The notes: generated from the letters alone by a model not told the origin. A stretch of 64,000 nucleotides of DNA from DATFVA01 sp963832355 (GCA_963832355.1 CAWHTX010000014.1:372001-436000), one strand, 5' to 3'. Positions 1-9,498 are shown, numbered from the stretch's first letter. Program-made: numbers and translations.

Positions 1-1849
1 TCCAGGAGAGAGTATATCCTATCCATCCTGTAATATCCCCGAGAGTTCTGTTAATAAAGAATTCCACTCCATAAGCCTCACCCTCACCCCGGACAAACTG
101 GTCGTCGATATCATTACTGCGCGGATCAAGTGTCGGATTGTTCTTGAATTCATAGAGATTTTTCAGACTTTTGTAATATCCCTCAATAGAGAAATAATAA
201 TCGGGCAGCGTATAATCGAATCCACCCACATACTGAATTGATTTTCCGGGAGTAATATTTTTTGTTGAAGGATACCATAGGTCAGTTGGAAGTGCAATAT
301 CATTCCTGACTATCAGGTGAAGGAACTGATGGGCAATGGCAAATGCTCCTTTTATCCTGAATTTCGGGAATGGAGAGTAGTCAGCAGAGATCCTGGGTTC
401 AAAGCTAAGATATTTCTGTTTGTCGAAATAATAGGCTCTTCCGCCGATATTTGTAAAAAGTTCGCTGGTGATATGCGATTCAGCCTGAATGTATAAAGAA
501 GCTTCAAGTGCATTAAGATCAAATCCGGCAAGGGGATCAGTTTCAATAAGCGGATCATACACATCGCTGTAAAGCAGGTGATAATTGTGAAAAGCGATAT
601 CAAATCCGGTCTTTGCAGTATTGTTTTCATTCAAGTGGATTTCAACATTCTGTTTTATATCAAAATCCTTCAGATCGGAGGAAGAAAAATAATTTGAAAG
701 AGTGCCCGGAGTAAGACTATCGGTTATGATCGATTTGAATTTATAGTCAACATAACTGAGAAGGCTGTTGGTGAATATGGCATTCGAGTTTATTTGTATC
801 CAGTTGAGTCCGGCAGCTAAATTCTGCCAGGAAATATCATAACTTGTATTCTCGGCGGCGGGACTATAGACATTATCCTGGCTGTACATTCCGCTGATAA
901 ACAATATGCTTTGCTCGGCTAAATTCTGTGTAACTTTTCCGCTTAGATCATAAAAATTATAGCGGGGGATAGTGGAGTTCTTGTCAAATTTATTCTGGAG
1001 AACATCATAATACATTTTACGTCCGGAAATCATATACGTTGTATTTTCACCCAGAGGACCCTCAAAAGTAGCATGGGAATTAACTGCTCCGAGACTGATT
1101 ATTCCTTTGTTCGCTTCCTTTGTTCCTGAGCGGAGCTTTACATCCAGTACGCTTGATAGTCTTCCTCCATATTCAGCAGGGAAGGCTCCTTTTATAAGCT
1201 TTACGTCTTTCAGGGCATCAGAATTAAACGTGCTGGCAAAATTTCCCAGGTGTGAGGGATTGTAAACGATTATTCCGTCTACCAGTGTGAGCGTCTGATC
1301 GGGAGATCCTCCGCGTACATAAAGTCCGTTTGAAATTTCGGAAACCGTCGCCACTCCGGGCAGCATCTGAAGGGCCCTGAAGAGATCTACTTCACCGCTG
1401 AGTGAAGGAAGTTTCTTAAGAAGATCAGGCGATATGTCTACAGTGCTAATTTCGGGAGTCTTCTTTTTCTCACCCCTAACTACTACTTCCTCAAGTTTAA
1501 TATTCTCAGGTTCAAGTTCAATATTAAAACTGAAGGTGGGCTTTGAGCTGCCGACCTTTAATTCACGCACAGCAGTTTTATAGCCTATATATCTAGCTAT
1601 CAGGAAATAATCTCCGGGTTTAATATCCGGAATTACATAAAACCCGAACTGGTTGGTTACAGCACCGCGGTAAGGGGGACTGTCCAGAGTAAGGGTATCT
1701 TTATAAAGCAGGATGTTCGTTCTTATCAGGGCCTCACCGGTGGATGCATCCGTTATTAACCCTGATATTTTAACTTCCTTAGTCTGCCCCTTAACCGGGT
1801 AGATTAACGAGATGAGAAGAATACCTGTTATAATAATGAAAGTTTTCAC
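1..1849 (-). CDS. TonB-dependent outer-membrane receptor, C-terminus cut by window edge
   Basis: The reverse strand is open from a GTG at 1849 to the window edge (about 616 residues). An in-frame TGA lies 12 nt upstream of this GTG, so no earlier start is possible. The product opens with a hydrophobic signal peptide, then a CarboxypepD_reg-like beta-sandwich (about residues 25-115, with VSGLITDASTGEALI-type sequence) and a TonB plug domain. The plug holds the signature GLYVRGGSPDQTLTLVDGI, followed by PAEYGGRLSSVLDVKLRSG. The rest reads as alternating beta-barrel strands. This architecture is typical of Bacteroidota receptors that import large substrates using TonB energy. No SusD-type partner is visible and the substrate is unknown. 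The 3' end and any downstream partners lie outside the window. Confidence 0.9.
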   Translation of the reverse strand, partial: MKTFIIITGILLISLIYPVKGQTKEVKISGLITDASTGEALIRTNILLYKDTLTLDSPPYRGAVTNQFGFYVIPDIKPGDYFLIARYIGYKTAVRELKVGSSKPTFSFNIELEPENIKLEEVVVRGEKKKTPEISTVDISPDLLKKLPSLSGEVDLFRALQMLPGVATVSEISNGLYVRGGSPDQTLTLVDGIIVYNPSHLGNFASTFNSDALKDVKLIKGAFPAEYGGRLSSVLDVKLRSGTKEANKGIISLGAVNSHATFEGPLGENTTYMISGRKMYYDVLQNKFDKNSTIPRYNFYDLSGKVTQNLAEQSILFISGMYSQDNVYSPAAENTSYDISWQNLAAGLNWIQINSNAIFTNSLLSYVDYKFKSIITDSLTPGTLSNYFSSSDLKDFDIKQNVEIHLNENNTAKTGFDIAFHNYHLLYSDVYDPLIETDPLAGFDLNALEASLYIQAESHITSELFTNIGGRAYYFDKQKYLSFEPRISADYSPFPKFRIKGAFAIAHQFLHLIVRNDIALPTDLWYPSTKNITPGKSIQYVGGFDYTLPDYYFSIEGYYKSLKNLYEFKNNPTLDPRSNDIDDQFVRGEGEAYGVEFFINRTLGDITGWIGYTLSW

Positions 1850-2223
1850 ACAGAACTTTCAATAATTTTACTAAAAATATAAAAGAATTATGCTTTACTC
1901 AATCCCTTTTAAATAAAACTGCTGCTGGTGGAAATTAGCCGGTGATGGTGAATCTTCGCCAGCCGATATTCCAGGGATCCTTAGTTATTTGATATTTAGC
2001 AAGTAAATTGCGTGGCATATAGTTTGGGATCATTAACCGTTGCGTTTTAACCGGTTCCTATATACCAGTATAAAAACTAAGATATTGAGCTGGAAATCAA
2101 GAGGGAAAATTTTGGACTGCGGCAATTCAAATATGATTTATCGTATTCACTCAGAAAATCAGATTTTACAGAGATTTAACTATGGAATCTCTATTAATTA
2201 ACTAAATCAAATAAGGAGGTCTT
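1850..2223. other. Divergent intergenic region between receptor and acetate module
   Basis: These 374 bp separate the leftward receptor from the rightward satP-acs block, so promoters for both must lie here. I found no convincing TAnnTTTG element. A 7-bp inverted repeat (AGAGATT at 2170-2176, AATCTCT at 2186-2192) sits in the presumed satP leader. A strong Shine-Dalgarno (AAGGAGGT) lies a few bases before the ATG at 2224. No small gene or RNA was recognised. Confidence 0.5.
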
Positions 2224-2859
2224 ATGTCTGAAGCTACTCATGCTGCTGAATCGGTTTCAAAATCTGCCCCATTGCATGATCTGACAGCATCTTCAACCAG
2301 GATTACCGACACTACAGCTAACCCTGCTCCGCTTGGTCTGCTGGGATTCGGTATGACGACCGTACTGCTAAATCTTCACAATGCAGGATTATTTAGTCTT
2401 AGTGCTATGATACTTGCTATGGGAATTTTTTACGGTGGTATGGCCCAGATTTTTGCCGGCTGGATGGAATGGAAAAAAGGCAATACGTTCGGTACTACAG
2501 CTTTCACATCTTACGGATTATTCTGGCTTACACTTGTTGGTCTCATTCTGCTGCCCAATATCGCAGGAGCAGGTGCAGCAGAAACCGGCGGAATGGTTGC
2601 CTATCTGTTTATGTGGGGCTTATTCACTTTCGTTATGTGGATCGCCACATTAAAACACAACAAGGCTTTACAGGTTGTATTTTTTACTCTGTTTATATTA
2701 TTTTGGCTTCTGGCACTTGGTGATGCGACAGGAAGTGCAGCTATAAAAACATTTGCAGGCTGGGAAGGAATATTCTGCGGTCTTTCAGCAGTTTACCTCG
2801 CCCTCGCTCAGGTACTGAACGAAACTTATGGAAAAACAGTACTGCCAATAGGCCAATAG
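2224..2859 (+). CDS. satP: Acetate/succinate transporter, GPR1/FUN34/YaaH (SatP) family
   Basis: The 211-residue membrane protein has a polar N-terminal tail of about 30 residues, followed by the family signature N33-P-A-P-L-G-L39 and then FGMTTVLLNLHNAG. Six hydrophobic segments follow, including the GIFYGGMAQIFAGWMEW region characteristic of the AceTr family. Known members are small anion channels or proton symporters for acetate and succinate in the inner membrane. The gene lies 32 bp upstream of acetyl-CoA synthetase on the same strand, which strongly suggests acetate uptake feeding that enzyme. The start is fixed by an AAGGAGGT ribosome binding site. The length matches the family (about 190-210 residues). 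The gene symbol is by family resemblance only. Confidence 0.92.
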   Translation: MSEATHAAESVSKSAPLHDLTASSTRITDTTANPAPLGLLGFGMTTVLLNLHNAGLFSLSAMILAMGIFYGGMAQIFAGWMEWKKGNTFGTTAFTSYGLFWLTLVGLILLPNIAGAGAAETGGMVAYLFMWGLFTFVMWIATLKHNKALQVVFFTLFILFWLLALGDATGSAAIKTFAGWEGIFCGLSAVYLALAQVLNETYGKTVLPIGQ

Positions 2860-2891
2860 TTCATTAAAAAATAAATTACAGGAGTAAACTG

Positions 2892-4919
2892 ATGCCAACA
2901 AATAAGAATGATGAAGTATCCGAGTCTCAGATAGCGGTGCATTGGAAAGAAGAAGACTATTTTCCGCCAACGAAAGAATTTACTCAACAGGCTAATGTTA
3001 AAGATGAAAAGATCTTTGACAGATTCTCAATGAAGAACTTTCCTGACTGCTTTAAAGAATATGCGGATATGCTCGACTGGTATAAACCCTATGATCAGGT
3101 GCTCGATTCAAGTAAACCCCCTTCTTTTAAATGGTTTACCGGGGGAAAGATAAATGCTTCATACAACTGTATCGACAGACATCTTGATAAATACAAAAAC
3201 AAAACTGCTATTCATTTTGTACCCGAGCCCGAAGATGAAGCAATACAGCACATTACTTTCCAGGAACTTTATGTGAGGGTTAATGAATTTGCTGCGCTGC
3301 TGAAAGATTTCTGCGGCGTTAAACCAGGTGATACGGTAACCCTTCATATGCCTATGATCCCTGAGATTGCTGTAGCAATGCTTGCATGCGCCCGTATTGG
3401 TGCTATCCATTCCCAGGTATTTTCGGGATTTTCCGGGAAAGCATGCGGTGAAAGAATAGCAGATGCAAAAAGCAAAGTCCTTGTAACTGCTGATTCTTAT
3501 TACAGGGCAGGTACCTTGATCGACCATAAAGAAAAGGCCGATATTGCCTGCGACGAAGCTCAGAAGGAAGGACAGAAAGTAGAGAAAGTACTAATATTCG
3601 AACGTTACCCAGGAAAATATTCGGCTAAAACTCCGCTGGTAAACGGACGCGATTTCCTGGTGAATGATGTAGTCAAAGATTACTATCATCAGACAGTTGA
3701 ACCTGAGCAGCTGCCTTCAGAAGGTACTCTGTTTATAATGTATACTTCAGGATCGACAGGTAAACCCAAAGGCGCCCAGCATTCTATCGGCGGTTACATG
3801 TCATATGTTACCGGAACATCCAAATATATTCAGGATATTCATCCTGAGGATGTTTACTGGTGTATGGCTGATATCGGATGGATTACAGGACATTCATATA
3901 TTATCTACGGTCCTCTTGCCCTTGCGGCATCCTCAGTTATCTTTGAAGGTGTCCCTACGCATCCGGATGCAGGCAGACCCTGGCGTGTTGCTGAAGAACT
4001 GGATGTAAACATATTCCATACGTCGCCTACTGCCATCCGTGCACTCCGCCGCGTTGGTCCCGACGAACCTGCAAAATATAAATACCACTTCAAACATATG
4101 ACAACTGTAGGTGAACCTATAGAACCGGAAGTGTGGAGATGGTACTATAATACAGTCGGCAAGAAAGAAGCTGCCATAGTTGATACGTGGTGGCAGACTG
4201 AAACCGGCGGGTTCCTTTGCTCAACTATACCGGGCATTCATAAAATGAAACCCGGAAGTGCGGGACCAGGTGTTCCCGGTATTTACCCGATCATCTTTGA
4301 TGAAGAAGGCAAGCCCCTTCCGGCCGGAAGCGGAAAAGCAGGGAATATCTGCATACAGAATCCATGGCCCGGCAGAATGCTTACTATCTGGGGCGATGAT
4401 GACAGATTCGTAAGACAGTATTACCAGCGCTATAATAAGGATCCTGAAAGCAAGAAGTGGCAGGACTGGCCGTACTTCGCAGGTGACGGCGCTGTAGAAG
4501 CCCCTGACGGCTATTTCAGGATACTTGGAAGAATCGATGATGTTATTAACGTTGCCGGTCATCGTCTCGGTACGAAGGAACTGGAATCTGCAGCCCTGAT
4601 GTGCCAGGAAGTTGGTGAAGCAGCTGTTGTTCCTGTTGCCGATCCGATAAAAGGGAAGATCCCTCATATTTTCGTCTCTCTGAAACCTGGTATCAAACCA
4701 AGTCCGGAAATCGAAAAGAAAGTTTCTGCCACACTGGCAAGTGAAATAGGTCCTATCGCGAAACCCGGTAAGGTGTGGATTGTTTCCGATATGCCTAAAA
4801 CAAGGTCAGGTAAAATTATGCGTCGTATCCTCTCGGCAATCGCAAATAAACAGGACACCGGTGATATAACTACACTGGCCAATCCTCAGGTTGTTGAAGA
4901 AATAAAGAATATGGCCTGA
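2892..4919 (+). CDS. acs: Acetyl-CoA synthetase (AMP-forming)
   Basis: The 675-residue protein is an ANL-superfamily ligase that converts acetate, ATP and CoA to acetyl-CoA via acetyl-AMP in the cytoplasm. Visible motifs are the N-terminal ACAS region, the P-loop YTSGSTGKPKG (about residues 284-294), the adenylation motif DTWWQTETGG, the hinge GRIDDVINVAGHR and the C-terminal PKTRSGKIMRRIL. In that last motif, K641 corresponds to the catalytic lysine that protein acetyltransferases modify in enterobacterial Acs. The length is close to the usual 640-670. It is co-directional with satP and followed by a clear intrinsic terminator. The next gene encodes a Pat-like acetyltransferase, which suggests post-translational control of this enzyme (inference). 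Confidence 0.97.
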   Translation: MPTNKNDEVSESQIAVHWKEEDYFPPTKEFTQQANVKDEKIFDRFSMKNFPDCFKEYADMLDWYKPYDQVLDSSKPPSFKWFTGGKINASYNCIDRHLDKYKNKTAIHFVPEPEDEAIQHITFQELYVRVNEFAALLKDFCGVKPGDTVTLHMPMIPEIAVAMLACARIGAIHSQVFSGFSGKACGERIADAKSKVLVTADSYYRAGTLIDHKEKADIACDEAQKEGQKVEKVLIFERYPGKYSAKTPLVNGRDFLVNDVVKDYYHQTVEPEQLPSEGTLFIMYTSGSTGKPKGAQHSIGGYMSYVTGTSKYIQDIHPEDVYWCMADIGWITGHSYIIYGPLALAASSVIFEGVPTHPDAGRPWRVAEELDVNIFHTSPTAIRALRRVGPDEPAKYKYHFKHMTTVGEPIEPEVWRWYYNTVGKKEAAIVDTWWQTETGGFLCSTIPGIHKMKPGSAGPGVPGIYPIIFDEEGKPLPAGSGKAGNICIQNPWPGRMLTIWGDDDRFVRQYYQRYNKDPESKKWQDWPYFAGDGAVEAPDGYFRILGRIDDVINVAGHRLGTKELESAALMCQEVGEAAVVPVADPIKGKIPHIFVSLKPGIKPSPEIEKKVSATLASEIGPIAKPGKVWIVSDMPKTRSGKIMRRILSAIANKQDTGDITTLANPQVVEEIKNMA

Positions 4920-4928
4920 TTATAATAC

Positions 4929-4962
4929 ACGGAGGTTCTAACTTGGAACCTCCGTTTTTTTT
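4929..4962 (+). terminator. Rho-independent terminator after acs
   Basis: A perfect 10-bp stem (ACGGAGGTTC at 4929-4938, GAACCTCCGT at 4946-4955) encloses a 7-nt loop and runs into a tract of eight T. It separates satP-acs from the downstream acetyltransferase gene, so the two blocks are probably separate transcription units. Confidence 0.92.
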
Positions 4963-5002
4963 ATATATTATTCCCATGGTTAATAATGGGAAATAATAAC
5001 CA

Positions 5003-7420
5003 ATGTTCAGAATAATACCAGAAGGTCTCACCTATAAAGAACACGTCTTATTAAAAAACGGACAGGGACTGATATTCAGACCTGCTTCTCTCGATGATAT
5101 TCCAAGAGTTGAATCTTTTATGACCCGGGTGTCCCGCGAAAGTCTGAGAATGCGCTTCATGGCGGCAATCTCCCAGGTTTCATCTGATGTTATCAAACAG
5201 CTCTGCAGCGGCGACTTTAAGTCGAGCGGATGCCTCCTTGCCCTTACCGGGGATGATAAAGATTCTAAAGTAGTTGGACTGGGCAATTATATTTCGGGCG
5301 GGAATGGGCATACCGCGGAGGTTGCTTTCCTCATTGAGGATGATTACCAGGGGAAGGGTATCGGTACTCTGCTGCTGGAACGGCTGGCAGGACTGGCTGC
5401 AGCTAACGGCTTTATTGAGTTTGAGGCTGAGGTTCTTCCCGATAATCAGCCTATGATAAACGTGTTTAAGAGTTCCGGTTTTGAAAGACACCAGGTCTGG
5501 GATTCGGATACAGTCCATATAGAACTTCCTGTAGGCAGTGCAGCGGCATTGTGGGAGATTGCAGGACTGCGTGAAAGAATCGCTGTGGCGAATTCTCTTA
5601 TACCGCTTCTTCGTCCTCAGGTTGTGGCTGTCATTGGAGCTTCCAGAGATCCTTCTTCCATCGGAAATATTATTTTCAAAAATATTCTCTCCGCTCATTT
5701 TACCGGAACGATCTATCCCATCAATCCTCATACAAATTCGGTTAACGGGATTAAGGCTTATTCGTCCATAGGAGAACTTCCTGAAAAAGCTGATCTTGCA
5801 GTAATTGCAGTGAATGCGGAGAGGGTTTACGATGTTGCACTTGAAGCTATAAAGGCAGGTACAAAAGGATTGGTTGTTGTATCAGCCGGATTTGCCGATG
5901 CAGGTGAAGAAGGACTGGAAAGACAGAAGAAGCTTGCAGAACTGGTCAGGGCGCACGGTGTGCGTCTGCTTGGTCCAAGTTGTCTTGGCGTTATGAACAC
6001 TGATCCCAAAGTACGACTCAATGCAAGCATGGCACCGACTATTATGCCGCCCGGTCATACCGGTTTCTTCTCTCATTCGGCTGCGCTGGGACTTGTCATT
6101 CTTGAGTACGCTCTGGAAAAAGGAGTCAGTTTCACTACCTTCGTATCAGCAGGTAACCGCGCTGATGTTTCGGGCAATGATCTTCTTCAGTACTGGGAAG
6201 AGGATCCGAATACAAAGATGGCTATCCTTTATCTTGAAACCTTCGGCAACCCGCGCAAGTTCGTGAGGATTGCAAGGAGAATGACCAATAAGAAGCCTAT
6301 CCTCTGTATTAAAAGCGGAAAGAGTATTGCCGGCAGGAGGACGACAGAATTAAAGAGCGGAATTATAAGAGCAGGGGAAAAGGAAGTTGAAGCTTTGTTC
6401 CAGCAGACAGGGATCGTGCTTGCCCCTACGCTTGCGGATTTGTTCGATGTCGCTGTTGTACTTGTCCATCAACCGCTGCCTGAAGGTAACCGTGTAAGCA
6501 TAATTGCTAATTCCTCGGGTGTGGCAACACTGTTTGCGGACGCCTGTGAAATTAATTACCTTAATGTCAGCGGTCCCGGTGTAATCGATCTCGGTGCATT
6601 TACTTCTCCTGATAAATATGAAGAGGCGGTTAAAGAGGCTTTATCCAGTGATGATGTTGATGCTCTTCTCGTCGGCTTTGCCTGTGTAGGTAAGTGCTCA
6701 ACCAGGCCCATAGAGGCTGCAATAAGAAGAGGCGTAAAATACGCAGAAGAGAAAACCGGAATTCAGAAAACTGTGCTTCTCTGCATAATGGGAGCCGAAG
6801 GCACCATTTCAATTGAAGATGAATCGGGAGATGGAAACACACCCATTCAATTTCCTGCATTCCGTTTTCCCGAATCAGCTGTAAGCGCTCTCGGTCGTAT
6901 CGTTAAATATGTTGAATACCGTAAAAAACCTGCCGGAAAACTTGTATGGTATAAGGATGTTCAGGCCGGTGATGCCAGGGCTGTTGTACAGAAAGAGCTG
7001 GAGAAAATAAAAGATGTCAGTATATTATCTGAAGTCGGGAAAGATGTTTCTGTCGGCCTGCTTAAAAAATTCGGTATCGGATATGCAGCAACCCAGCCCT
7101 GGGGTGCCCAGGTAATCGCGATACGCATCAAACCCGATCCTTTGTTCGGACCATTGATTGAAGTTAATACTTCTAACGAAAAATCTATACTCAGGATAAC
7201 TCCTCTCACCGACATAGATCTGGAGGAAACCCTCCAGGAAATCAATCCGGCGGAAAAGAAAGGTATCAGCGAAGTTATCGGCAGGTTATCGCAGATGATT
7301 GAAGAACTTCCCTGGCTCTGGGAACTTGAGGCAAAAGCGGCTGTTACTGAAAATCCTCTTATGGTTGGTGAAATCAGTCTTAAACTGAAAGCAGGCGGTG
7401 CGGAAAGACCTGCATATTAA
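5003..7420 (+). CDS. Pat-like protein acetyltransferase: GNAT domain fused to degenerate NDP-forming acyl-CoA synthetase
   Basis: The 805-residue protein has an N-terminal GNAT domain (about residues 20-175, acetyl-CoA loop DDYQGKGIGTLLLERL). Next come a CoA-binding Rossmann domain (about 200-320, VAVIGASRDPSSIGN), succinyl-CoA-ligase-like flavodoxin folds (about 330-650) and a short ATP-grasp remnant. ADP-forming acetyl-CoA synthetases carry a phospho-histidine in an SHTG motif. Here the aligned residues are L450-K451-S452-G453, so the histidine is absent. The ATP-grasp region is also shortened: LLKKFGIGYAATQP runs almost directly into the IRIKPDPLFGPLIEV segment. Family knowledge: Pat/PatZ acetylates and inactivates Acs, with the synthetase part acting as a sensor. 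The GNAT-first order matches actinobacterial Pat rather than enterobacterial PatZ. Position beside acs, acuB and acuC supports this role. The true target is inferred. Confidence 0.85.
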   Translation: MFRIIPEGLTYKEHVLLKNGQGLIFRPASLDDIPRVESFMTRVSRESLRMRFMAAISQVSSDVIKQLCSGDFKSSGCLLALTGDDKDSKVVGLGNYISGGNGHTAEVAFLIEDDYQGKGIGTLLLERLAGLAAANGFIEFEAEVLPDNQPMINVFKSSGFERHQVWDSDTVHIELPVGSAAALWEIAGLRERIAVANSLIPLLRPQVVAVIGASRDPSSIGNIIFKNILSAHFTGTIYPINPHTNSVNGIKAYSSIGELPEKADLAVIAVNAERVYDVALEAIKAGTKGLVVVSAGFADAGEEGLERQKKLAELVRAHGVRLLGPSCLGVMNTDPKVRLNASMAPTIMPPGHTGFFSHSAALGLVILEYALEKGVSFTTFVSAGNRADVSGNDLLQYWEEDPNTKMAILYLETFGNPRKFVRIARRMTNKKPILCIKSGKSIAGRRTTELKSGIIRAGEKEVEALFQQTGIVLAPTLADLFDVAVVLVHQPLPEGNRVSIIANSSGVATLFADACEINYLNVSGPGVIDLGAFTSPDKYEEAVKEALSSDDVDALLVGFACVGKCSTRPIEAAIRRGVKYAEEKTGIQKTVLLCIMGAEGTISIEDESGDGNTPIQFPAFRFPESAVSALGRIVKYVEYRKKPAGKLVWYKDVQAGDARAVVQKELEKIKDVSILSEVGKDVSVGLLKKFGIGYAATQPWGAQVIAIRIKPDPLFGPLIEVNTSNEKSILRITPLTDIDLEETLQEINPAEKKGISEVIGRLSQMIEELPWLWELEAKAAVTENPLMVGEISLKLKAGGAERPAY

Positions 7421-7444
7421 AATTTTAATTAAGAGGGAATCAAA

Positions 7445-8074
7445 ATGTTAATTCGTGAAGTAATGCATCCTGATCCCGTCACGGTATCTCCGGATGCCCG
7501 GCTTAAGGATGCTTATAAGCTTATGGAAGAACAGAACATCAGGCATCTTCCGGTGGTTGATAATGAAAAGATAGTTGGGATTGTAACAGACAGGGATTTA
7601 AGACTGGCAACAAGCTTACTTTCTAAATCTCCTTATGATACCGACTCAGCTGTTGAGAAAGTAATGAGTCACCCTGTACAGACCGCTCATCCGTCAGATC
7701 CAATTGAAATTGCAACACGCACTATGCGGGAGCTTAAAATAGGCTGTATGCCGGTAGTGGAGGACAATAAAATTATAGGTATTGTTACAGGAATGGATCT
7801 TCTGGATGCACTGCTCCTACTGACAGGTATCCACCAGCCCTCTGGTCGCCTTGATGTCAGGCTGTCAGATAAATCAGGAGAACTGGCCAGGCTTACGGCT
7901 CTCATCGCAGAGAGAAAAGTAAATATTCATTCTATTTTAACTTATCCTGACAAAAATCATAAAATAAGGCTCGTACTCCGTGTCGGTACTATTGAAATGA
8001 AATTACTGGCAGAAGCAATATGCAATGCCGGATTTGAAGTTATCTGGCCGGTTCATATAGCATGTGTGAAATAA
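7445..8074 (+). CDS. acuB: AcuB-like protein: tandem CBS domains plus ACT-type domain
   Basis: The 209-residue cytoplasmic protein has two CBS motifs: about residues 1-60 (REVMHPDPVTVSPDARLKDA, VDNEKIVGIVTDRDL) and about 68-130 (VEKVMSHPVQTAHPSDPIE, VEDNKIIGIVTGMDLLDA). A C-terminal ACT-like domain follows (about 137-209, RLDVRLSDKSGELARLTALI). CBS pairs usually bind adenine nucleotides and ACT domains bind small ligands, so this is most likely a sensor without enzymatic activity. In Bacillus subtilis acuB lies between acuA (acetyltransferase) and acuC (deacetylase) beside acsA. The same order is seen here with the Pat-like gene in the acuA position. An AGAGGGA ribosome binding site precedes the ATG. 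Its exact role is unknown even in Bacillus. Confidence 0.85.
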   Translation: MLIREVMHPDPVTVSPDARLKDAYKLMEEQNIRHLPVVDNEKIVGIVTDRDLRLATSLLSKSPYDTDSAVEKVMSHPVQTAHPSDPIEIATRTMRELKIGCMPVVEDNKIIGIVTGMDLLDALLLLTGIHQPSGRLDVRLSDKSGELARLTALIAERKVNIHSILTYPDKNHKIRLVLRVGTIEMKLLAEAICNAGFEVIWPVHIACVK

Positions 8075-9195
8075 TATATCATCCCGCTTACAGCAAATAC
8101 AACCTCGGTGAAGGGCATCCGTTTGATCCTCTCAGGATACAGCTCGCACTCGATCTCCTGAGTGAACTGAACCTGTTAAAGACGGAAATCAGACCGGATT
8201 ACCTCCCGGTTGAAAAATTATATGAGATACACGACAGGAATTATGTGGATGATGTGGAGCGGCTCAGTGCCGGTGATAATTCGGTTGATGCAGAATTATA
8301 CGGACTCGGTACCCTCGACAATCCCATAGTGCCGGGAATGGCCGAAGCTGCACGACTGCAGGCAGGGGGTACTCTCCTTGGTGCAAAGCTTCTGGTTCAG
8401 GAAAAAGCAGATAAAGTACTTCAAATGGGAGGTGGATTCCATCATGCACACACATCACTTGCATCGGGTTTCTGCCTCTATAATGATCTTGCATTAGCCA
8501 TAAGGGAAATGACAAAGAAAGGATGGCACGTTGTATACCTCGACCTCGATGTACATCATGGCGATGGAGTACAGGAAATATTTTATACCGATGAAAATGT
8601 AATGACGATTTCTTTTCATGAATCAGGGGAATATTTATTTCCCGGAACGGGATGGCTTTACGAACTGGGACAGGGGATGGGGCGTTCACTTAAGCTTAAC
8701 GTCCCCATGGAACCATTTACCGAAGGTGAGTCTTATCTCGAAGTAATGAACAAAGTACTGGAACCTGCCCTCGGCTGGTTTAAACCCGATGCTCTGATAG
8801 TTCAGTCGGGCGCAGATGCTCACTTTACTGATCCTCTTGCAGACCTTCTCCTTACTACATACGATTACCGGAAAATTTATAAAAGAGTAATAGAACTGGC
8901 CGATGAAAAAAGCAAGGGAAGAGTTTTGTTCACACTGGGAGGAGGATATTCGATCACTGCAGCATTCAGGATCTGGACGATCCTTTATCTCACTTTATTC
9001 GGGAAAGAATTCTCCGGAAAGCTTCCGGAGGCCTGGAGAAAAAAATGGAGTGAGAATATCGGTAAAGAAATTCCTGAAACTCTTGATGACATTCTGCCTG
9101 CTTTCGAGCCTATCCCAAGAAAACCTGAAATAGAAAAGCATAACAAAGAGACCGCAAGACGGCTGCTTGATGCAGTTGCGCCCGACTGGATTTGA
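8062..9195 (+). CDS. acuC: Histone-deacetylase-family protein, AcuC-like
   Basis: The 377-residue zinc amidohydrolase has the expected active-site elements in order: the His pair in GGGFHHAHTSLASGFCLYND, the zinc site LDLDVHHGDGVQEIFY, SFHESGEYLFPGTG, the zinc Asp in QSGADAHFTDPL, and the transition-state Tyr in LGGGY. All catalytic and zinc ligands expected for class I-type deacetylases appear present. It overlaps acuB by 13 bp, so the two are translationally coupled. In Bacillus AcuC deacetylates and reactivates acetyl-CoA synthetase. Together with the upstream Pat-like gene this would complete an acetylation/deacetylation switch for Acs (inference). Polyamine deacetylase activity is a less likely alternative. 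Confidence 0.9.
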   Translation: MCEIIYHPAYSKYNLGEGHPFDPLRIQLALDLLSELNLLKTEIRPDYLPVEKLYEIHDRNYVDDVERLSAGDNSVDAELYGLGTLDNPIVPGMAEAARLQAGGTLLGAKLLVQEKADKVLQMGGGFHHAHTSLASGFCLYNDLALAIREMTKKGWHVVYLDLDVHHGDGVQEIFYTDENVMTISFHESGEYLFPGTGWLYELGQGMGRSLKLNVPMEPFTEGESYLEVMNKVLEPALGWFKPDALIVQSGADAHFTDPLADLLLTTYDYRKIYKRVIELADEKSKGRVLFTLGGGYSITAAFRIWTILYLTLFGKEFSGKLPEAWRKKWSENIGKEIPETLDDILPAFEPIPRKPEIEKHNKETARRLLDAVAPDWI

Positions 9196-9498
9196 TCTCC
9201 TTTTTTTTAATTAAGATTCGATTTAAATGCGAATATTTTGCACATATGTCAGATATGGCAGACCAGTTTTAATCTGGTATTTATACCGGAGTAAAGACGT
9301 AGTTGTAACGATTGTGGAATCAAAATGAGACAACGTGAATACTTTGAAAAATCGCAATTTTTTGCTATTGATAATTCTACAGTATGACAGATTGGCAATG
9401 AATAATTTTCGCACTAACATCACCTCAACCCCCGGTTTGGCAGGTTTATTTATCTTCGGCAGAAGCTTTAGCAAATATAACAATTTTCAGGATTTATT
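9196..9498. other. Intergenic region downstream of acuC
   Basis: These 303 bp contain a T8 run directly after the acuC stop without a clear stem. There is a short inverted pair ATTCG/CGAAT near 9213-9231. The reverse-strand open frame has no family resemblance and no convincing ribosome binding site. I see no RNA gene. Confidence 0.5.

Noticed and set aside
9223..9483. 86-residue reverse open frame in the gap before the DUF1697 gene
   Set aside because: Starts without a good ribosome binding site, has no recognisable motif, and runs in an AT-rich region.
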